From Alkalimarinus sediminis (GTDB lineage: Bacteria; Pseudomonadota; Gammaproteobacteria; Pseudomonadales; Oleiphilaceae), in assembly GCF_026427595.1 (NCBI RefSeq), contig NZ_CP101527.1:3095001-3159000 (forward strand): DNA of 64,000 nt, read 5' to 3'. The stretch's first letter is position 1. Every line of letters starts with the position of its first letter. A program made the position numbers and the translations under genes. This document shows, piece after piece, positions 52,173 to 61,847 of the stretch. The notes under the pieces were generated by a model, which had not been told where the DNA came from, made no database searches, and worked only from the letters and a program-made list of their open reading frames with translations.

Positions 52173-54476
52173 TTACGATTCCATTCCATCTATCGAATTT
52201 GCATCGCCAGAGCTATCTCGACGACCCGGAATCACTTCAATTCGATCAACTTTTTGCAAGCCCCTAGGCAACTTGTGCCCTCTTCTTCCTCGCTCACCTA
52301 AGTAATGCTCTAAGTCACTAAAGCGCAATTTCAAATGACGTTTACCTGAGTGGATAACCAAATTGTCCTCTTCACAGAAAACTGCGACCAAAGCCATTAT
52401 CTCTTCTCGACTTTGTACTCGTGCAGAAGGAATACTGATTATTTTATTACCCTTACCTTTAGATAGTTCTGGGAGATCCCTCACAGGAAACGCAAGCATA
52501 CGCCCCTCATTACTAACCGCTACCAGATACTGCCTTGTGGCATCACTGATCGGTATCGGCATCATCACCTCAGCGCCTTTAGGCAGGATTAATGCCGCCT
52601 TACCCGCTTTATTTTTGCTTTGTAGATCTCCAAGGCTGGTGACAAACCCATAACCTCCATCACTCATCATAAGTAACTTACTATCTAAGTTACCCATTAC
52701 CACCCCTTTAAACGTTGCACCAGAAGGAGGGTTGATACGCCCAGTCAGAGGTTCACCCTGGCCTCGCGCCGACGGTAACGTATGAGCAGGGAGCGTATAA
52801 GCGCGGCCAGTAGAATCAAGAAATACGACCCCTTCATTACTTCGCCCCTTAGCAGACAGCGCATAGCTATCACCTGCTTTATAGCTTAGCCCTGCTGGGT
52901 CAATATCATGTCCCTTGGCGGATCGCACCCAGCCTTTATCAGAGAGTACAACGGTTACCGGCTCAGAAGAGACCAGATCGGCTTCTGAGAATGCTTTCGC
53001 CTCTGCTCGAGCCACGATAGGTGAACGGCGATCATCTCCGAAAGTTTCGGCATCTGCTATTAACTCTTTCTTAACCAGAGTTTTGAGACGTTGCGCTGAA
53101 CCTAGAACTTTCTCCAGGTAGATTCTCTCTTTTTCTAGTTCATCTTGCTCACTTCTGATTTTCATCTCTTCCAAACGCGCCAACTGGCGCAATTTAGTAT
53201 CTAAGATGTAATCAGCCTGAATTTCTGTGAGGTCAAATCGCTGCATCAACTCAACTTTTGGCTCATCCTCAGTACGGATAATATGAATCACTTCATCGAT
53301 ATTGAGAAAGGCTGTCAGCAAACCTTCCAATAGGTGCAGTCGTTTAAGAACCTTATCCAGTCGATATTGCAAGCGGCGCCTGACGGTGTCGGTTCGATAG
53401 CGTAACCATTCAGTTAGAAGCGTTAACAGCCCTTTAACTGCAGGCCGCCCATCAATACCAATAACATTGATATTCACTCGATAAGTCTTCTCTAAGTCTG
53501 TACTAGAGAACAAGTGCGCCATCAACGCATTAATATCGATGCGGTTTGATTTAGGTACGATCACTAATCGTGTTGGATTTTCATGGTCAGACTCGTCCCT
53601 TAAATCTGCTACCATGGGTAGCTTTTTGGCCTGCATTTGCGCAGCTATCTGCTCTAATACTTTGGCACCAGACGCTTGGTGTGGGAGTTCGGTTATGACA
53701 ATATCACCACTTTCTTGAGTGTATACCGCCCGCATTCTTAGGGAGCCACGTCCTGTTTCATAAATTTTTTGCAGTTCAGCTTGAGGGGTGATAATTTCAG
53801 CCCCTGTTGGAAAGTCTGGCCCTTTAACATGCTCTAAAAGCTGCTCTGTAGTGGCTGATGGTTCCTCTAGCAATCTTACACAAGCAGCAGCCACCTCTCT
53901 AAGGTTGTGAGGTGGTATATCGGTTGCCATACCTACGGCAATACCCGTAGTGCCATTTAATAACAAGTTGGGGAGTCGCGCAGGTAAGGTTAAAGGCTCC
54001 TCCATCGTACCGTCAAAATTAGGCCCCCAATCGACCGTACCTTGCCCTAGCTCACTCAACAGTGTTTCGGAGTAGTGAGCCAGTCGAGATTCGGTATATC
54101 GCATCGCCGCAAATGATTTAGGGTCATCGGGCGCACCCCAGTTACCTTGACCATCAACCAACGGGTAACGGTATGAAAACGGCTGCGCCATTAACACCAT
54201 GGCTTCGTAACATGCACTATCACCGTGAGGATGAAACTTACCGAGAACATCCCCTACTGTTCTTGCTGACTTCTTGTACTTGGCTGTGGACTTTAAGCCT
54301 AGCTCCGACATCGCATATACAATACGGCGCTGAACAGGCTTTAGGCCATCACCAATATGTGGCAAGGCCCGATCGAGAATGACATACATCGAATAATCGA
54401 GATACGCTTTCTCGGTATACTCTTTAAGCGAAACCCGCTCAACACCTTCATCCAATTGATCAATAATCGTTGTCAT
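52173..54476 (-). CDS. parC: DNA topoisomerase IV subunit A
   Basis: ParC is the DNA-cleaving subunit of topoisomerase IV, which unlinks replicated chromosomes. The 767 residues are normal. The active-site tyrosine is Tyr127 in [11 protein letters not shown]. The quinolone-resistance region [11 protein letters not shown] has Ser87 and Glu91, equivalent to E. coli Ser80 and Glu84, both wild type. The C-terminal beta-pinwheel repeats include [24 protein letters not shown]. parE is not in the window. Confidence 0.97.
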   Translation of the reverse strand: MTTIIDQLDEGVERVSLKEYTEKAYLDYSMYVILDRALPHIGDGLKPVQRRIVYAMSELGLKSTAKYKKSARTVGDVLGKFHPHGDSACYEAMVLMAQPFSYRYPLVDGQGNWGAPDDPKSFAAMRYTESRLAHYSETLLSELGQGTVDWGPNFDGTMEEPLTLPARLPNLLLNGTTGIAVGMATDIPPHNLREVAAACVRLLEEPSATTEQLLEHVKGPDFPTGAEIITPQAELQKIYETGRGSLRMRAVYTQESGDIVITELPHQASGAKVLEQIAAQMQAKKLPMVADLRDESDHENPTRLVIVPKSNRIDINALMAHLFSSTDLEKTYRVNINVIGIDGRPAVKGLLTLLTEWLRYRTDTVRRRLQYRLDKVLKRLHLLEGLLTAFLNIDEVIHIIRTEDEPKVELMQRFDLTEIQADYILDTKLRQLARLEEMKIRSEQDELEKERIYLEKVLGSAQRLKTLVKKELIADAETFGDDRRSPIVARAEAKAFSEADLVSSEPVTVVLSDKGWVRSAKGHDIDPAGLSYKAGDSYALSAKGRSNEGVVFLDSTGRAYTLPAHTLPSARGQGEPLTGRINPPSGATFKGVVMGNLDSKLLMMSDGGYGFVTSLGDLQSKNKAGKAALILPKGAEVMMPIPISDATRQYLVAVSNEGRMLAFPVRDLPELSKGKGNKIISIPSARVQSREEIMALVAVFCEEDNLVIHSGKRHLKLRFSDLEHYLGERGRRGHKLPRGLQKVDRIEVIPGRRDSSGDANSIDGMES

Positions 54477-54650
54477 GAATTACCCTTAGAAACCTGCTTT
54501 CATTATTATGATTGGTCACTACTCATGTATATGGAAGATCAAACCGTCAACCAAGCGACACTAAAATGCCGTGAATTGCGCTTATTATAGGCATCCGAGA
54601 GCATCAATAAAACAGCAAGCAGAAGAGAATTTTATAATTCCCCACTTTGT

Positions 54651-55721
54651 TTATAACAAAGACAGCTGGCGACTCTCGACAGGGTCATTTTCACCCAGTC
54701 TAACCCCTACACCTAAAAGACGAACAGATTTCCCCTGCCTAGCCCAAGCAGCCTTGAGTAATTCGCCATAAATATCGTCAGAGTCCCACTCTTCGCAAGT
54801 ACTATCTAATTTATGTTCAAGAGTCGTTTGGGTAAAGTCAAAAAACTTCACTTTCACAAACCGCTTGATGACTGTTTTACCCTCCCTCAATTTTTGCTTA
54901 CACCGCCCTCTTAATTCCTGCAACAGTGCAGGTAAGCATTCGATAACCGCAGCAAGGCTTTTTAAATCATTAGAGTATGTTCGTTCTACAGAGACTGATT
55001 TGCGCACTCGATCGACCTGCACCGGTCTATTGTCGATACCTCTAGCAACCGAAAACAAACGTTTCCCATACTGTCCAAATGAGCGAACCAACTCAGTCTC
55101 ACTCAACTTCTGGAGGTCACCACAAGTATTAATACCCATTTGGTTAAGCTTAGATTTAGTGACTCTACCGACACCATTAATCTTTGATACATCCAACCCT
55201 ATTACAAAGTTCGCGACCTCTTCAGGGCGAATAACAAATAGGCCATCAGGCTTATTCCAGTCACTAGCCACCTTTGCGAGAAACTTATTTGGCGCAACTC
55301 CGGCAGAAATGGTAATACCTAGTTGCTGATTTACTCTGGCACGAATCTCTTTCGCCATTAGGGTTGCACTACCCGAGCATTTTGATATATCTGTTACATC
55401 AAGATAAGCCTCATCAAGAGATAAAGGCTCTATGCAATCACTATACTGCTTAAAAATTTCATGCATCGCTCGAGACGCGTCCCGATATTTAGCCATATCA
55501 GACTTCAAAAATACTAACTCAGGGCATAACTGCAAAGCCTTTGCCGATGACATAGCAGACCGAACACCATACGCTCTAGCCTCATAACTACAGGTTGCAA
55601 TCACCCCTCTGGAATTGGGCGACCCTCCTACAGCAACCGGCAAACCACGCAGCTGTGGGTTATCCCTAACTTCTACAGCGGCATAAAAGCAATCACAATC
55701 ACAATGAATGATCTTTCGCAC
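54651..55721 (-). CDS. dinB: DNA polymerase IV (Y family)
   Basis: DinB is an SOS-induced translesion polymerase. The 356-residue protein has the catalytic acidic residues in HCDCDCFYAAVE and SLDEAYLDVT, GVAPNKFLAKVASDWNKPDG, and a little-finger domain ending in RLGVGVRLGE; it lacks a clear beta-clamp motif except the terminal SRQLSLL. I start at GTG 55721 (VRKIIHCD), matching the family start; an in-frame GTG at 55733 would add four residues and lies inside a tandem repeat. A LexA-like site lies about 140 bases upstream. Confidence 0.92.
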   Translation of the reverse strand: MRKIIHCDCDCFYAAVEVRDNPQLRGLPVAVGGSPNSRGVIATCSYEARAYGVRSAMSSAKALQLCPELVFLKSDMAKYRDASRAMHEIFKQYSDCIEPLSLDEAYLDVTDISKCSGSATLMAKEIRARVNQQLGITISAGVAPNKFLAKVASDWNKPDGLFVIRPEEVANFVIGLDVSKINGVGRVTKSKLNQMGINTCGDLQKLSETELVRSFGQYGKRLFSVARGIDNRPVQVDRVRKSVSVERTYSNDLKSLAAVIECLPALLQELRGRCKQKLREGKTVIKRFVKVKFFDFTQTTLEHKLDSTCEEWDSDDIYGELLKAAWARQGKSVRLLGVGVRLGENDPVESRQLSLL

Positions 55722-55730
55722 ACTCGCTCT

Positions 55731-55818
55731 CACTCTTTCACTCTTTCACTCTTTCACTCTTTCACTCTTTCACTTTTTCACTTTTTCACTCTCTAACTCT
55801 CTAACTCTCTAACTCATT
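55731..55818. repeat. Eleven-unit 8-bp tandem repeat in the dinB leader
   Basis: On the + strand five perfect copies of CACTCTTT (55731-55770) are followed by two CACTTTTT, one CACTCTCT, two AACTCTCT and one AACTCATT. Transcribed toward dinB it is a purine-rich (AAAGAGTG)n tract that holds Shine-Dalgarno-like GAAAGAG stretches, GTG codons and, in every frame, TGA stops. It covers most of the leader between the predicted promoter and the dinB start. The unit length and identity suggest slippage. Confidence 0.95.
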
Positions 55819-55846
55819 CTCTCGGAAATCATTCCCACACTTTGCG

Positions 55847-55852
55847 AAAATA
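55847..55852 (-). promoter_or_regulatory. Candidate -10 element of the dinB promoter
   Basis: On the - strand TATTTT lies 17 bases after TTGTAT (55875-55870), which forms the -35 and overlaps the LexA-like site. Transcription would start near 55840, giving a leader of about 120 bases. Confidence 0.45.
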
Positions 55853-55859
55853 GATAACA

Positions 55860-55875
55860 CTGTATATACATACAA
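55860..55875 (-). promoter_or_regulatory. LexA (SOS) box upstream of dinB
   Basis: The sequence CTGTATATACATACAA matches CTG-N10-CAG with one mismatch in the last base and the usual AT-rich centre. Read on the - strand it is TTGTATGTATATACAG and overlaps the presumed -35. Placement before a translesion polymerase gene supports SOS control. Confidence 0.7.
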
Positions 55876-56084
55876 TCTATTATGGCATCGAGATACAAAT
55901 ATGAGCAAGAGAAAGTCAAATCAACAACCAATAACTAAAAAACGTTTAACGTTAAAAAAAGAGTCATAATGTATGGATCGTGTTAATATAGTTTCGATAT
56001 TACAAATAATAACTTTCAGCTAATTACTCTCGGGAATCACCGTCAGGGTGTTGGCATCTCAGGGACGAATGCTAGGACGAACAG

Positions 56085-56936
56085 ATGAATTCAACGGCAT
56101 TATCAGCACAGCAAACAAGCTGCTTACAGCTAAAAGGCTCACTTCTTCCACTTACTGTATTAGAACTTAGCTACTTCGAGCCTTCTCAGTTTTCTGCTGA
56201 GCTAGCAGCAAAAGCAGAGCAAGCACCTGGTTTTTTTAACAACCTCCCTGTGGTGATTGGACTCTCTAAATTTGATACTTCTAAAGGCCCTGCTGACTTT
56301 GAAAAAATAATCCGTATTTGTAGTACTTTTTCGGTCAAGCCTATTGCAGTAAGAGGCGGCAGCGAAACACAACAAATAGCCGCTAAACTGGCAGGCCTAG
56401 CAACCATGCCCGCACAAAAAGAGAAAAGTTCGACTGAGTCAACTGATTTACACGAAGTTAAAGACGCAGCAACAACAGAAACGCATGTTGAGACCAGCAC
56501 TCTAAAAGATGCAGAATCAGAGCAGGTAGAAGTTCAACAAGAGCAACCTGCAAGCAGCACAGCTCAAACGACCGAAGCCCCTCAAACCAAAGAAATAAAA
56601 TCACAAGAAACTCGCATCATCTATCAACCTGTTCGCTCTGGGCAACAGGTCTATGCACAAAATGGTGACCTTATTGTATTAGCCCAAGTCAGCGCTGGGG
56701 CAGAAATATTAGCGGACGGAAATATTCATGTATATGGCCCACTCAGAGGGCGGGCTCTCGCTGGCGTAAAAGGCAACACCAAAGCACGTATTTTTTGCCA
56801 TAGCTTAGAGGCAGAGCTTGTTTCCATTGCGGGACAGTATAAAATTAGCGAAGATTTACAAAATGGATTGTGGAAGAAAGCAGCCCAGATTCATCTTGAA
56901 GATAAAACACTAACAGTAAAAGCATTAGTAGATTAA
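56085..56936 (+). CDS. minC: Septum site-determining protein MinC
   Basis: MinC blocks FtsZ ring formation away from midcell. The 283-residue protein has the N-terminal FtsZ-inhibiting domain (about 10-110; [18 protein letters not shown]), a Glu/Thr/Ser-rich linker of about 60 residues (118-178), longer than in E. coli, and the C-terminal beta-helix that binds MinD (about 180-283; [48 protein letters not shown]). It is separated from minD by 209 structured bases. Confidence 0.95.
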   Translation: MNSTALSAQQTSCLQLKGSLLPLTVLELSYFEPSQFSAELAAKAEQAPGFFNNLPVVIGLSKFDTSKGPADFEKIIRICSTFSVKPIAVRGGSETQQIAAKLAGLATMPAQKEKSSTESTDLHEVKDAATTETHVETSTLKDAESEQVEVQQEQPASSTAQTTEAPQTKEIKSQETRIIYQPVRSGQQVYAQNGDLIVLAQVSAGAEILADGNIHVYGPLRGRALAGVKGNTKARIFCHSLEAELVSIAGQYKISEDLQNGLWKKAAQIHLEDKTLTVKALVD

Positions 56937-57145
56937 GTGCTTCACATTAGTAGATATAAGTACTGCTCATCAGCAGGTTAAGTACTAGGAGCAAGCACTT
57001 TGTTGTAGGTGCGGCTCTCGCAGGATTATCGCAAGCAACACAGAGCTGGCTCTTTAAGCAAGTATTCGCTCAAGCCGGCCATATGTGCTGAAAAAATGAT
57101 AGGGACAATCAGCAACGATTAACCACGACAAACGGGAAATAGACA
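56937..57145 (+). repeat. Structured minC-minD gap with REP-like fragment
   Basis: The region contains an outer inverted pair AGTGCTT/AAGCACT, direct AAGTACT copies and a small hairpin CTGCTCATCAGCAG, then TGTAGGTGCGGCTCTCGCAGG at 57004-57024, which resembles REP-element heads. Such an insertion between minC and minD is unusual since the genes are normally adjacent. Confidence 0.45.
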
Positions 57146-57955
57146 TTGGCTAAGATAATAGTAATTACATCAGGTAAAGGTGGTGTTGGCAAAACCACCA
57201 CTAGCGCATCCGTCTCTACCGGGCTAGCAAAGCGCGGACACAAAACCGTCGTTATCGATTTTGATGTAGGTCTTAGAAACCTTGACCTCATCATGAATTG
57301 CGAACGCCGTGTAGTATATGACTTTGTTAACGTAATTAACGAAGAAGCCACACTCAACCAAGCGCTTATCAAAGACAAACATGTAGAAGACCTTTACATT
57401 TTGCCTGCATCTCAAACTCGAGATAAAGATGCGTTGACTCAGCAAGGTGTTGAACGAGTCCTCAACGAGTTAGCAGAGCGCTTTGAGTATATTATTTGTG
57501 ACTCACCTGCAGGTATTGAGCATGGCGCGCAAATGGCCCTCTATTATGCAGATGAAGCGATCATCGTGACCAATCCTGAAGTCTCTTCAGTTCGAGATTC
57601 CGATCGAATTCTAGGTATATTGCAAAGCAAGTCCAGAAGAGCTGAGATGGGTCTTGACCCTGTGAAAGAGCACTTATTACTAACCCGCTACAACCCGGCT
57701 CGCGCAGAAACTGGCGAGATGCTTGGTGTTGAAGATGTTAAAGATATACTGGCTATCAAACTATTGGGTGTTATCCCTGAGTCACAGACAGTATTAAGTG
57801 CCTCAAACCAAGGTGTTCCAGTCATATTGGACGAAAGCAGCGATGCTGGCCAAGCATACCAAGATGCAGTGGGTCGACTATTAGGAGAGGAGCTTGAACA
57901 TCGCTTTCTTGAAGTCGAGAAAAAAGGGTTCTTTAAAAGGATGTTTAGGGGGTAA
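57146..57955 (+). CDS. minD: Septum site-determining ATPase MinD
   Basis: MinD is the membrane-cycling ATPase that carries MinC and is released by MinE. The 269-residue protein has the deviant Walker A KGGVGKTT at about 10-17, [26 protein letters not shown] and a C-terminal amphipathic membrane helix ([12 protein letters not shown]). The start codon is TTG (aligns with MAKIIV of other MinD). Two bases separate it from minE. Confidence 0.97.
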   Translation: MAKIIVITSGKGGVGKTTTSASVSTGLAKRGHKTVVIDFDVGLRNLDLIMNCERRVVYDFVNVINEEATLNQALIKDKHVEDLYILPASQTRDKDALTQQGVERVLNELAERFEYIICDSPAGIEHGAQMALYYADEAIIVTNPEVSSVRDSDRILGILQSKSRRAEMGLDPVKEHLLLTRYNPARAETGEMLGVEDVKDILAIKLLGVIPESQTVLSASNQGVPVILDESSDAGQAYQDAVGRLLGEELEHRFLEVEKKGFFKRMFRG

Positions 57956-57957
57956 CA

Positions 57958-58206
57958 ATGAGTTTTTTGGACTACTTTAAAACAAAGAAAACAAATACAG
58001 CATCAATTGCCAAAGAACGATTGCAGATCATCGTTGCTCACGAGCGCACCAAACGAGATCAACCTGACTACCTGCCACAATTGCAGCAGGAAATCCTGGA
58101 TGTTATTCGTAAATATGTGCATATAGACCAAGACCAGGTTCAAGTGCAGCTAGATAACAACGGCAACTGCTCAGTGCTTGAGCTAAATGTTACACTGCCC
58201 GAATAA
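57958..58206 (+). CDS. minE: Cell division topological specificity factor MinE
   Basis: MinE stimulates MinD ATPase and drives pole-to-pole oscillation. The 82-residue protein has the N-terminal membrane/MinD-binding part (MSFLDYFK, then [18 protein letters not shown]) and the dimeric topological domain ([20 protein letters not shown]). It begins two bases after minD. Confidence 0.97.
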   Translation: MSFLDYFKTKKTNTASIAKERLQIIVAHERTKRDQPDYLPQLQQEILDVIRKYVHIDQDQVQVQLDNNGNCSVLELNVTLPE

Positions 58207-58222
58207 CCTCTTTAAATACTCT

Positions 58223-58275
58223 AGGAGCATCGCTTAGCGCTAAGGATACCTTAAAGCGGCTAAGCGTTACTCCTG
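58223..58275. terminator. Imperfect long hairpin between minE and the DUF2804 gene
   Basis: AGGAG and CGCTTAGC are answered by GCTAAGCG and CTCCT about 20 bases later, with an inner TAAGG/CCTTA pair, giving an interrupted stem between two convergent genes. No T-run follows. It is probably a 3'-end structure for both transcripts. Confidence 0.55.
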
Positions 58276-58304
58276 GGCAGCCCAAACAAAAACGTACTAC
58301 CTGC

Positions 58305-59333
58305 CTACCATTTCGCGTAGTGATCCTCCATAAACCCGGGGATATTGTTGAGTTCAGTCTTTTCGCCCGCAGAATCAATCATCCAGCCGGTAAAATGACC
58401 GAACACTTGCTTGAAGTTAGAAGCAATAACCCATGCATTGATCTTTTCTTCTCGCTTACCAACAGGTTGAAACACTAGTTCTAGCAGACCATCTGTAGTC
58501 TTCACTAGCCACTGTTTTTCAGGCTGATATCGGTCAAACTCAAAAACTGCCATATTTAGTTTTGTCATACTACCATCAACCCACAAACAGTTTTCAGTCA
58601 CCCCCGTTTCATTAACACCCGCTGCCAAGTTAAGGCCTACACGCCGACCATCGGCTAACTTCCCAGAAAAGCAAGCCCAATTCCATGCAGTCTCCCTACG
58701 CATAAAGCCACAACTCCAATCCAAGCTTGCTGAGGTTTCTTGCTGTGTCAGTATATATTTTGCGTTACCACAACTTATACTCCCCTCCGCTGTTAAGCCT
58801 GCCGCTTTTTGGGTATAAACCCAACCGTTATATCCGGCTTTAGAACATACTCTGAGAGGCTTAAACTGCGAGGGCTGAAAAATCGAAATATCGATCGATA
58901 CATTGTGTCCCAAACTCACTTGTATCTTTCGCTCTCTGCCCTCGCCTTTGCAGATGATATCCAGACGATCTCCGAACTGCTTAAAATAACTACTCCCGGC
59001 ATCAGGCTTTGCTTCGATAGACGTCGCGACTGAAAGCGGCTGAAGTATGCTTTTTTCAAACAGTTCGCCAGTTTTGAAATCGTAGACATATACGAATACA
59101 TTGCTGATCAACTTTAAATCAACAATCGCAATACCTGCGATGATGTCGTCATTCATGACCCCAATAAACTGAAACTGATTAAACGACATCTTTTTGCGAA
59201 TGCCTTTAACGGGTTTATCCATGGGGGTTCTGAAATCACATTCGAGATAGTTAACCTCTGCAACTGGCTGCGCTATTTCTCCAAATATAGGCTGGCCGTC
59301 TGCTTGGACCAACTTAATGCTATTTTCTGACAT
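58305..59333 (-). CDS. DUF2804 domain-containing protein
   Basis: This 342-residue protein matches the DUF2804 pattern, with aromatic-rich beta segments such as GYNGWVYTQKAAGL, SLDWSCGFMRRETAWNWACFSGKL and a final GHFTGWMIDSAGEKTELNNIPGFMEDHYAKW-type ending. Such proteins occur in fungi and bacteria and resemble a lipocalin-like beta fold; function is unknown. ATG 59333 follows AGAGGGGG and is preferred; the frame extends 23 codons further without support. No signal peptide is evident. It is divergent from the START-domain gene. Confidence 0.8.
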   Translation of the reverse strand: MSENSIKLVQADGQPIFGEIAQPVAEVNYLECDFRTPMDKPVKGIRKKMSFNQFQFIGVMNDDIIAGIAIVDLKLISNVFVYVYDFKTGELFEKSILQPLSVATSIEAKPDAGSSYFKQFGDRLDIICKGEGRERKIQVSLGHNVSIDISIFQPSQFKPLRVCSKAGYNGWVYTQKAAGLTAEGSISCGNAKYILTQQETSASLDWSCGFMRRETAWNWACFSGKLADGRRVGLNLAAGVNETGVTENCLWVDGSMTKLNMAVFEFDRYQPEKQWLVKTTDGLLELVFQPVGKREEKINAWVIASNFKQVFGHFTGWMIDSAGEKTELNNIPGFMEDHYAKW

Positions 59334-59682
59334 CAAAACCCCCTCTTTATCGTTATATGCGTTCCAGTCACCAACAATTAACGGCTTCAAAACACCGTTC
59401 AACTTATTCGGACATTTTTACCAAAATGTATATGAATTATCATTTATAGCAATCAATCAATGTTACAATTTGTTTCATCACGACATCGCATCGAGCAAAA
59501 AAAGACGTGTAAATAAAAATGGTAATACGCCAGAAATATAACATTGGTATGCTCAAAGCAGAACATAGATCCGTTCGATTAAACACCAATATGCTCGATA
59601 AAACGTCTAAACACACTCAATTTTTTAACTAGTCTTTTTTAACACTAAAAAAGTAGTCATACATTCAGAATCTAATTTAAAT

Positions 59683-60417
59683 ATGCAGAAAAATTCAACT
59701 ATGATCCGCTCCTTTTTATCCTTTATTGCAATACTACTCACTTTAAGCACCTTTGTTACCTCTTCTTTCGCCATTGCTGAAGAAGTTCCAATGGACGCTG
59801 CCGACTGGGAAAAGGTAAAGACCGAGGGAGATATCACCATCTATACACGCCCTCATCCAAACTCTAGTTTTAAAGCATTCAAGGCAGTGGCCATTATAAA
59901 TGCTCCTTTAAACAACTTAATGGCAGTCATGGCTAACCCTAAATCATGCGTAGAGTGGGTGCTGGGCTGCACAAAATCCATGGCCTTTGAAGAAGTGAGT
60001 TTTAATGATCGTTATGCGTATTCTGTTAACGACATGCCATGGCCGTTTAAAGACCGAGACTATGTGCTACATATTAGAACCAGCAATGACACTAAGAGCG
60101 GCGAGATTCTGATGCACATGAACGCAACCGATAACAAAAAAGAAGTCGACGACCAGTTCGAGCGAGTGCGCGTAGCCCAAACGGTTTACACATTTGAAGC
60201 ACTGGACGACAACAAAACCAAAATGATTTGGCTGCAGCACACTGAGTCAGGCGGTATATTGCCTGGTTGGTTAGTCAACGCATTAATAATTGACATCCCA
60301 ATCAAGTCACTTCAGTCGTTGGAGCAGGTTGCCCAACTGCCAAAATACCAAGATGCCACTATCTTATTCGATCAAGCAGGCAACATAACAGGCGTTGACT
60401 CAAAACTAACTCGATAG
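59683..60417 (+). CDS. Exported START-domain protein
   Basis: This 244-residue protein has a signal peptide (SFLSFIAILLTLSTFVTSSFA, cleavage near 30) followed by a START lipid-binding domain: WEKVKTEGDITIYTRPHPNSSFKAFKAVAIINAPLNNL, CVEWVLGCTKS, WPFKDRDYVLHIRTS and GGILPGWLVNALIIDIPIKSLQSL. It is probably a periplasmic lipid- or hydrophobic-ligand-binding protein. Bacterial homologues are frequent in hydrocarbon- and lipid-using marine genera, but no ligand can be named. Confidence 0.82.
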   Translation: MQKNSTMIRSFLSFIAILLTLSTFVTSSFAIAEEVPMDAADWEKVKTEGDITIYTRPHPNSSFKAFKAVAIINAPLNNLMAVMANPKSCVEWVLGCTKSMAFEEVSFNDRYAYSVNDMPWPFKDRDYVLHIRTSNDTKSGEILMHMNATDNKKEVDDQFERVRVAQTVYTFEALDDNKTKMIWLQHTESGGILPGWLVNALIIDIPIKSLQSLEQVAQLPKYQDATILFDQAGNITGVDSKLTR

Positions 60418-60505
60418 CGGGCGATTGCTAAGCCATCTGGCACTTCTAAAAGTTTCATCACAACGTTAGAATGGATAGAACCAAAATAGTGAAAAGGAAC
60501 ATCTA

Positions 60506-60973
60506 ATGACCCTCGTCGCCCGAGACATTATGACCCCTCATGTAAAGTCTGTACCAGAGTCATGGACTATGCAGAAGTTTGCCCAATTCTTGTCCGACAA
60601 CGAGATCAGTGGAAGCCCTGTCATAGATGAAGATGGCGAAGTCGTCGGTATAGCGACATTAAAAGACATCGCAGATTTTCATCTAAACAATGTATCAAGT
60701 GACCATGAAAAAAGAATGTCTGACGAAGAACTAAAAGAAGCTCGTCGTCTCAGACAGTTTATTTTTGAAGAGATGATCAAGGTTCCTGTTGAAGTACGAG
60801 ATATCATGACGCCCATCGTATTCTCTGTAGAAGAAGATGCGCCTATAAAAGAGATTGCTGAACTCATGATGGATGAACATCTCCATCGAGTATTTGTTAT
60901 CCATGCTGGTGAAGTAACAGGAATCATTACCACCTACGACCTGTTAAAAATAATCGCTGACGCCCAACCTTGA
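60506..60973 (+). CDS. CBS-domain pair protein
   Basis: This 155-residue cytoplasmic protein consists of two CBS domains at about 5-60 (ARDIMTPHVKSVPESWTMQKFAQFLSDNEISGSPVIDEDGEVVGIATLKDI-type) and 97-150 (VRDIMTPIVFSVEEDAPIKEIAELMMDEHLHRVFVIHAGEVTGIITTYDLL-type), joined by a charged helix. CBS pairs usually bind adenine nucleotides and report energy state. AAAAGGA precedes the ATG. No partner is evident nearby. Confidence 0.85.
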   Translation: MTLVARDIMTPHVKSVPESWTMQKFAQFLSDNEISGSPVIDEDGEVVGIATLKDIADFHLNNVSSDHEKRMSDEELKEARRLRQFIFEEMIKVPVEVRDIMTPIVFSVEEDAPIKEIAELMMDEHLHRVFVIHAGEVTGIITTYDLLKIIADAQP

Positions 60974-61036
60974 AAGTCTGTACAATATCAAGCATCCGCT
61001 TCTTAACCGCTAAATAGATACAGGGCGCATATCACT

Positions 61037-61705
61037 GTGAGATGTTTGAGCCAAAGACTTAGAGCTATTGATGACAGCGAAAAAGCTGCTAGACGGCAGT
61101 CTATTCTTGATGCGGCCAAAACCCTCTATCTTGCCGACACTAGCGCCTTGCCTTCAGTCATCAGCATTGCACGAAAAGCTGGCTTGGCGAAAGGTACTGT
61201 TTACCTGTACTTTAAAACCAAAGAAGAAATCTTTTTGGCTATGCTATCAGAGGACTATCAAACCCTGATGATTGAAGTCATCAAGCTACTTGATGCGCCC
61301 TCTTCTCCAGATGAGTTAGTGGACGACTTACTCACAACACTTATTCGCTTTCTCGACGACAACCCATTATTCATGCCATTAGCTAGCATGGCTAGCCCGG
61401 TACTGGAACAGAATGTCGAAATAAAGATTGTCGGTGAGTTTAAATTAATGCTGATCGATAAAATAAATTTAATAGACGAGCTCTTCAGAAAAGCATTCCC
61501 GCAGTTTCCCGAAGGCCAATGCGGGAGTCTTTTGCTGCATACCAACGCTCTAATACTCGGTTTATGGCAGATGCAGAATTGGCCCGAAAAACTTAAGCCA
61601 CTTCAACAACAATATCCATTCAATACCGTCATTCCTGATTTCAAGAAAGACCTAGCACTCTCCTTAAAAAACCTTTGGAAAGGCGCCCTTAACAGTCACA
61701 CCTAA
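61037..61705 (+). CDS. TetR-family transcriptional regulator
   Basis: This 222-residue regulator has an N-terminal helix-turn-helix (about 22-68: RRQSILDAAKTLYLADTSALPSVISIARKAGLAKGTVYLYFKTKEEIFLAML) and a ligand/dimer domain of helices that resembles the TetR_C class of AcrR/FadR-like members. The start is GTG at 61037, with no strong ribosome-binding site; TTG at 61046 is an alternative. There is no obvious target operon on either side, so the signal and targets are unknown. Confidence 0.85.
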   Translation: MRCLSQRLRAIDDSEKAARRQSILDAAKTLYLADTSALPSVISIARKAGLAKGTVYLYFKTKEEIFLAMLSEDYQTLMIEVIKLLDAPSSPDELVDDLLTTLIRFLDDNPLFMPLASMASPVLEQNVEIKIVGEFKLMLIDKINLIDELFRKAFPQFPEGQCGSLLLHTNALILGLWQMQNWPEKLKPLQQQYPFNTVIPDFKKDLALSLKNLWKGALNSHT

Positions 61706-61847
61706 CAGATCCTGCAATAAAAACACTTCCATAGCCTGATATTTTTTGTAATTATTGATACCACACCCTTTCAACTAAACTCTAATGACAATGCACCAGT
61801 AACAAGCACGCCGAACCCGACATTTTGCTTATTGAGGTATTTATTGT

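Larger units (their letters stand above)
55819..56084 (+). other. Divergent intergenic region between dinB and minC
   Basis: Besides the dinB repeat and promoter there is an AT-rich stretch leading to minC. A 22-codon frame at 55901-55969 (MSKRKSNQQP...) is Lys-rich but has only a weak GAG upstream, and I do not call it. No clear minC promoter could be fixed by eye. Confidence 0.4.

Noticed and set aside
54645-54661. CTTTGTT-TAT-AACAAAG palindrome at the dinB stop
   Set aside because: AT-rich 7-bp stem overlapping the stop codon and no following T-run; not convincing as a terminator.
55731-55818. CRISPR-like array
   Set aside because: Units are 8 bp and contiguous with no spacers, so this is a simple tandem repeat.
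55901-55969. 22-codon + strand frame (MSKRKSNQQP...) before minC
   Set aside because: Only a weak GAG upstream and very biased composition; could be chance in an AT-rich region.
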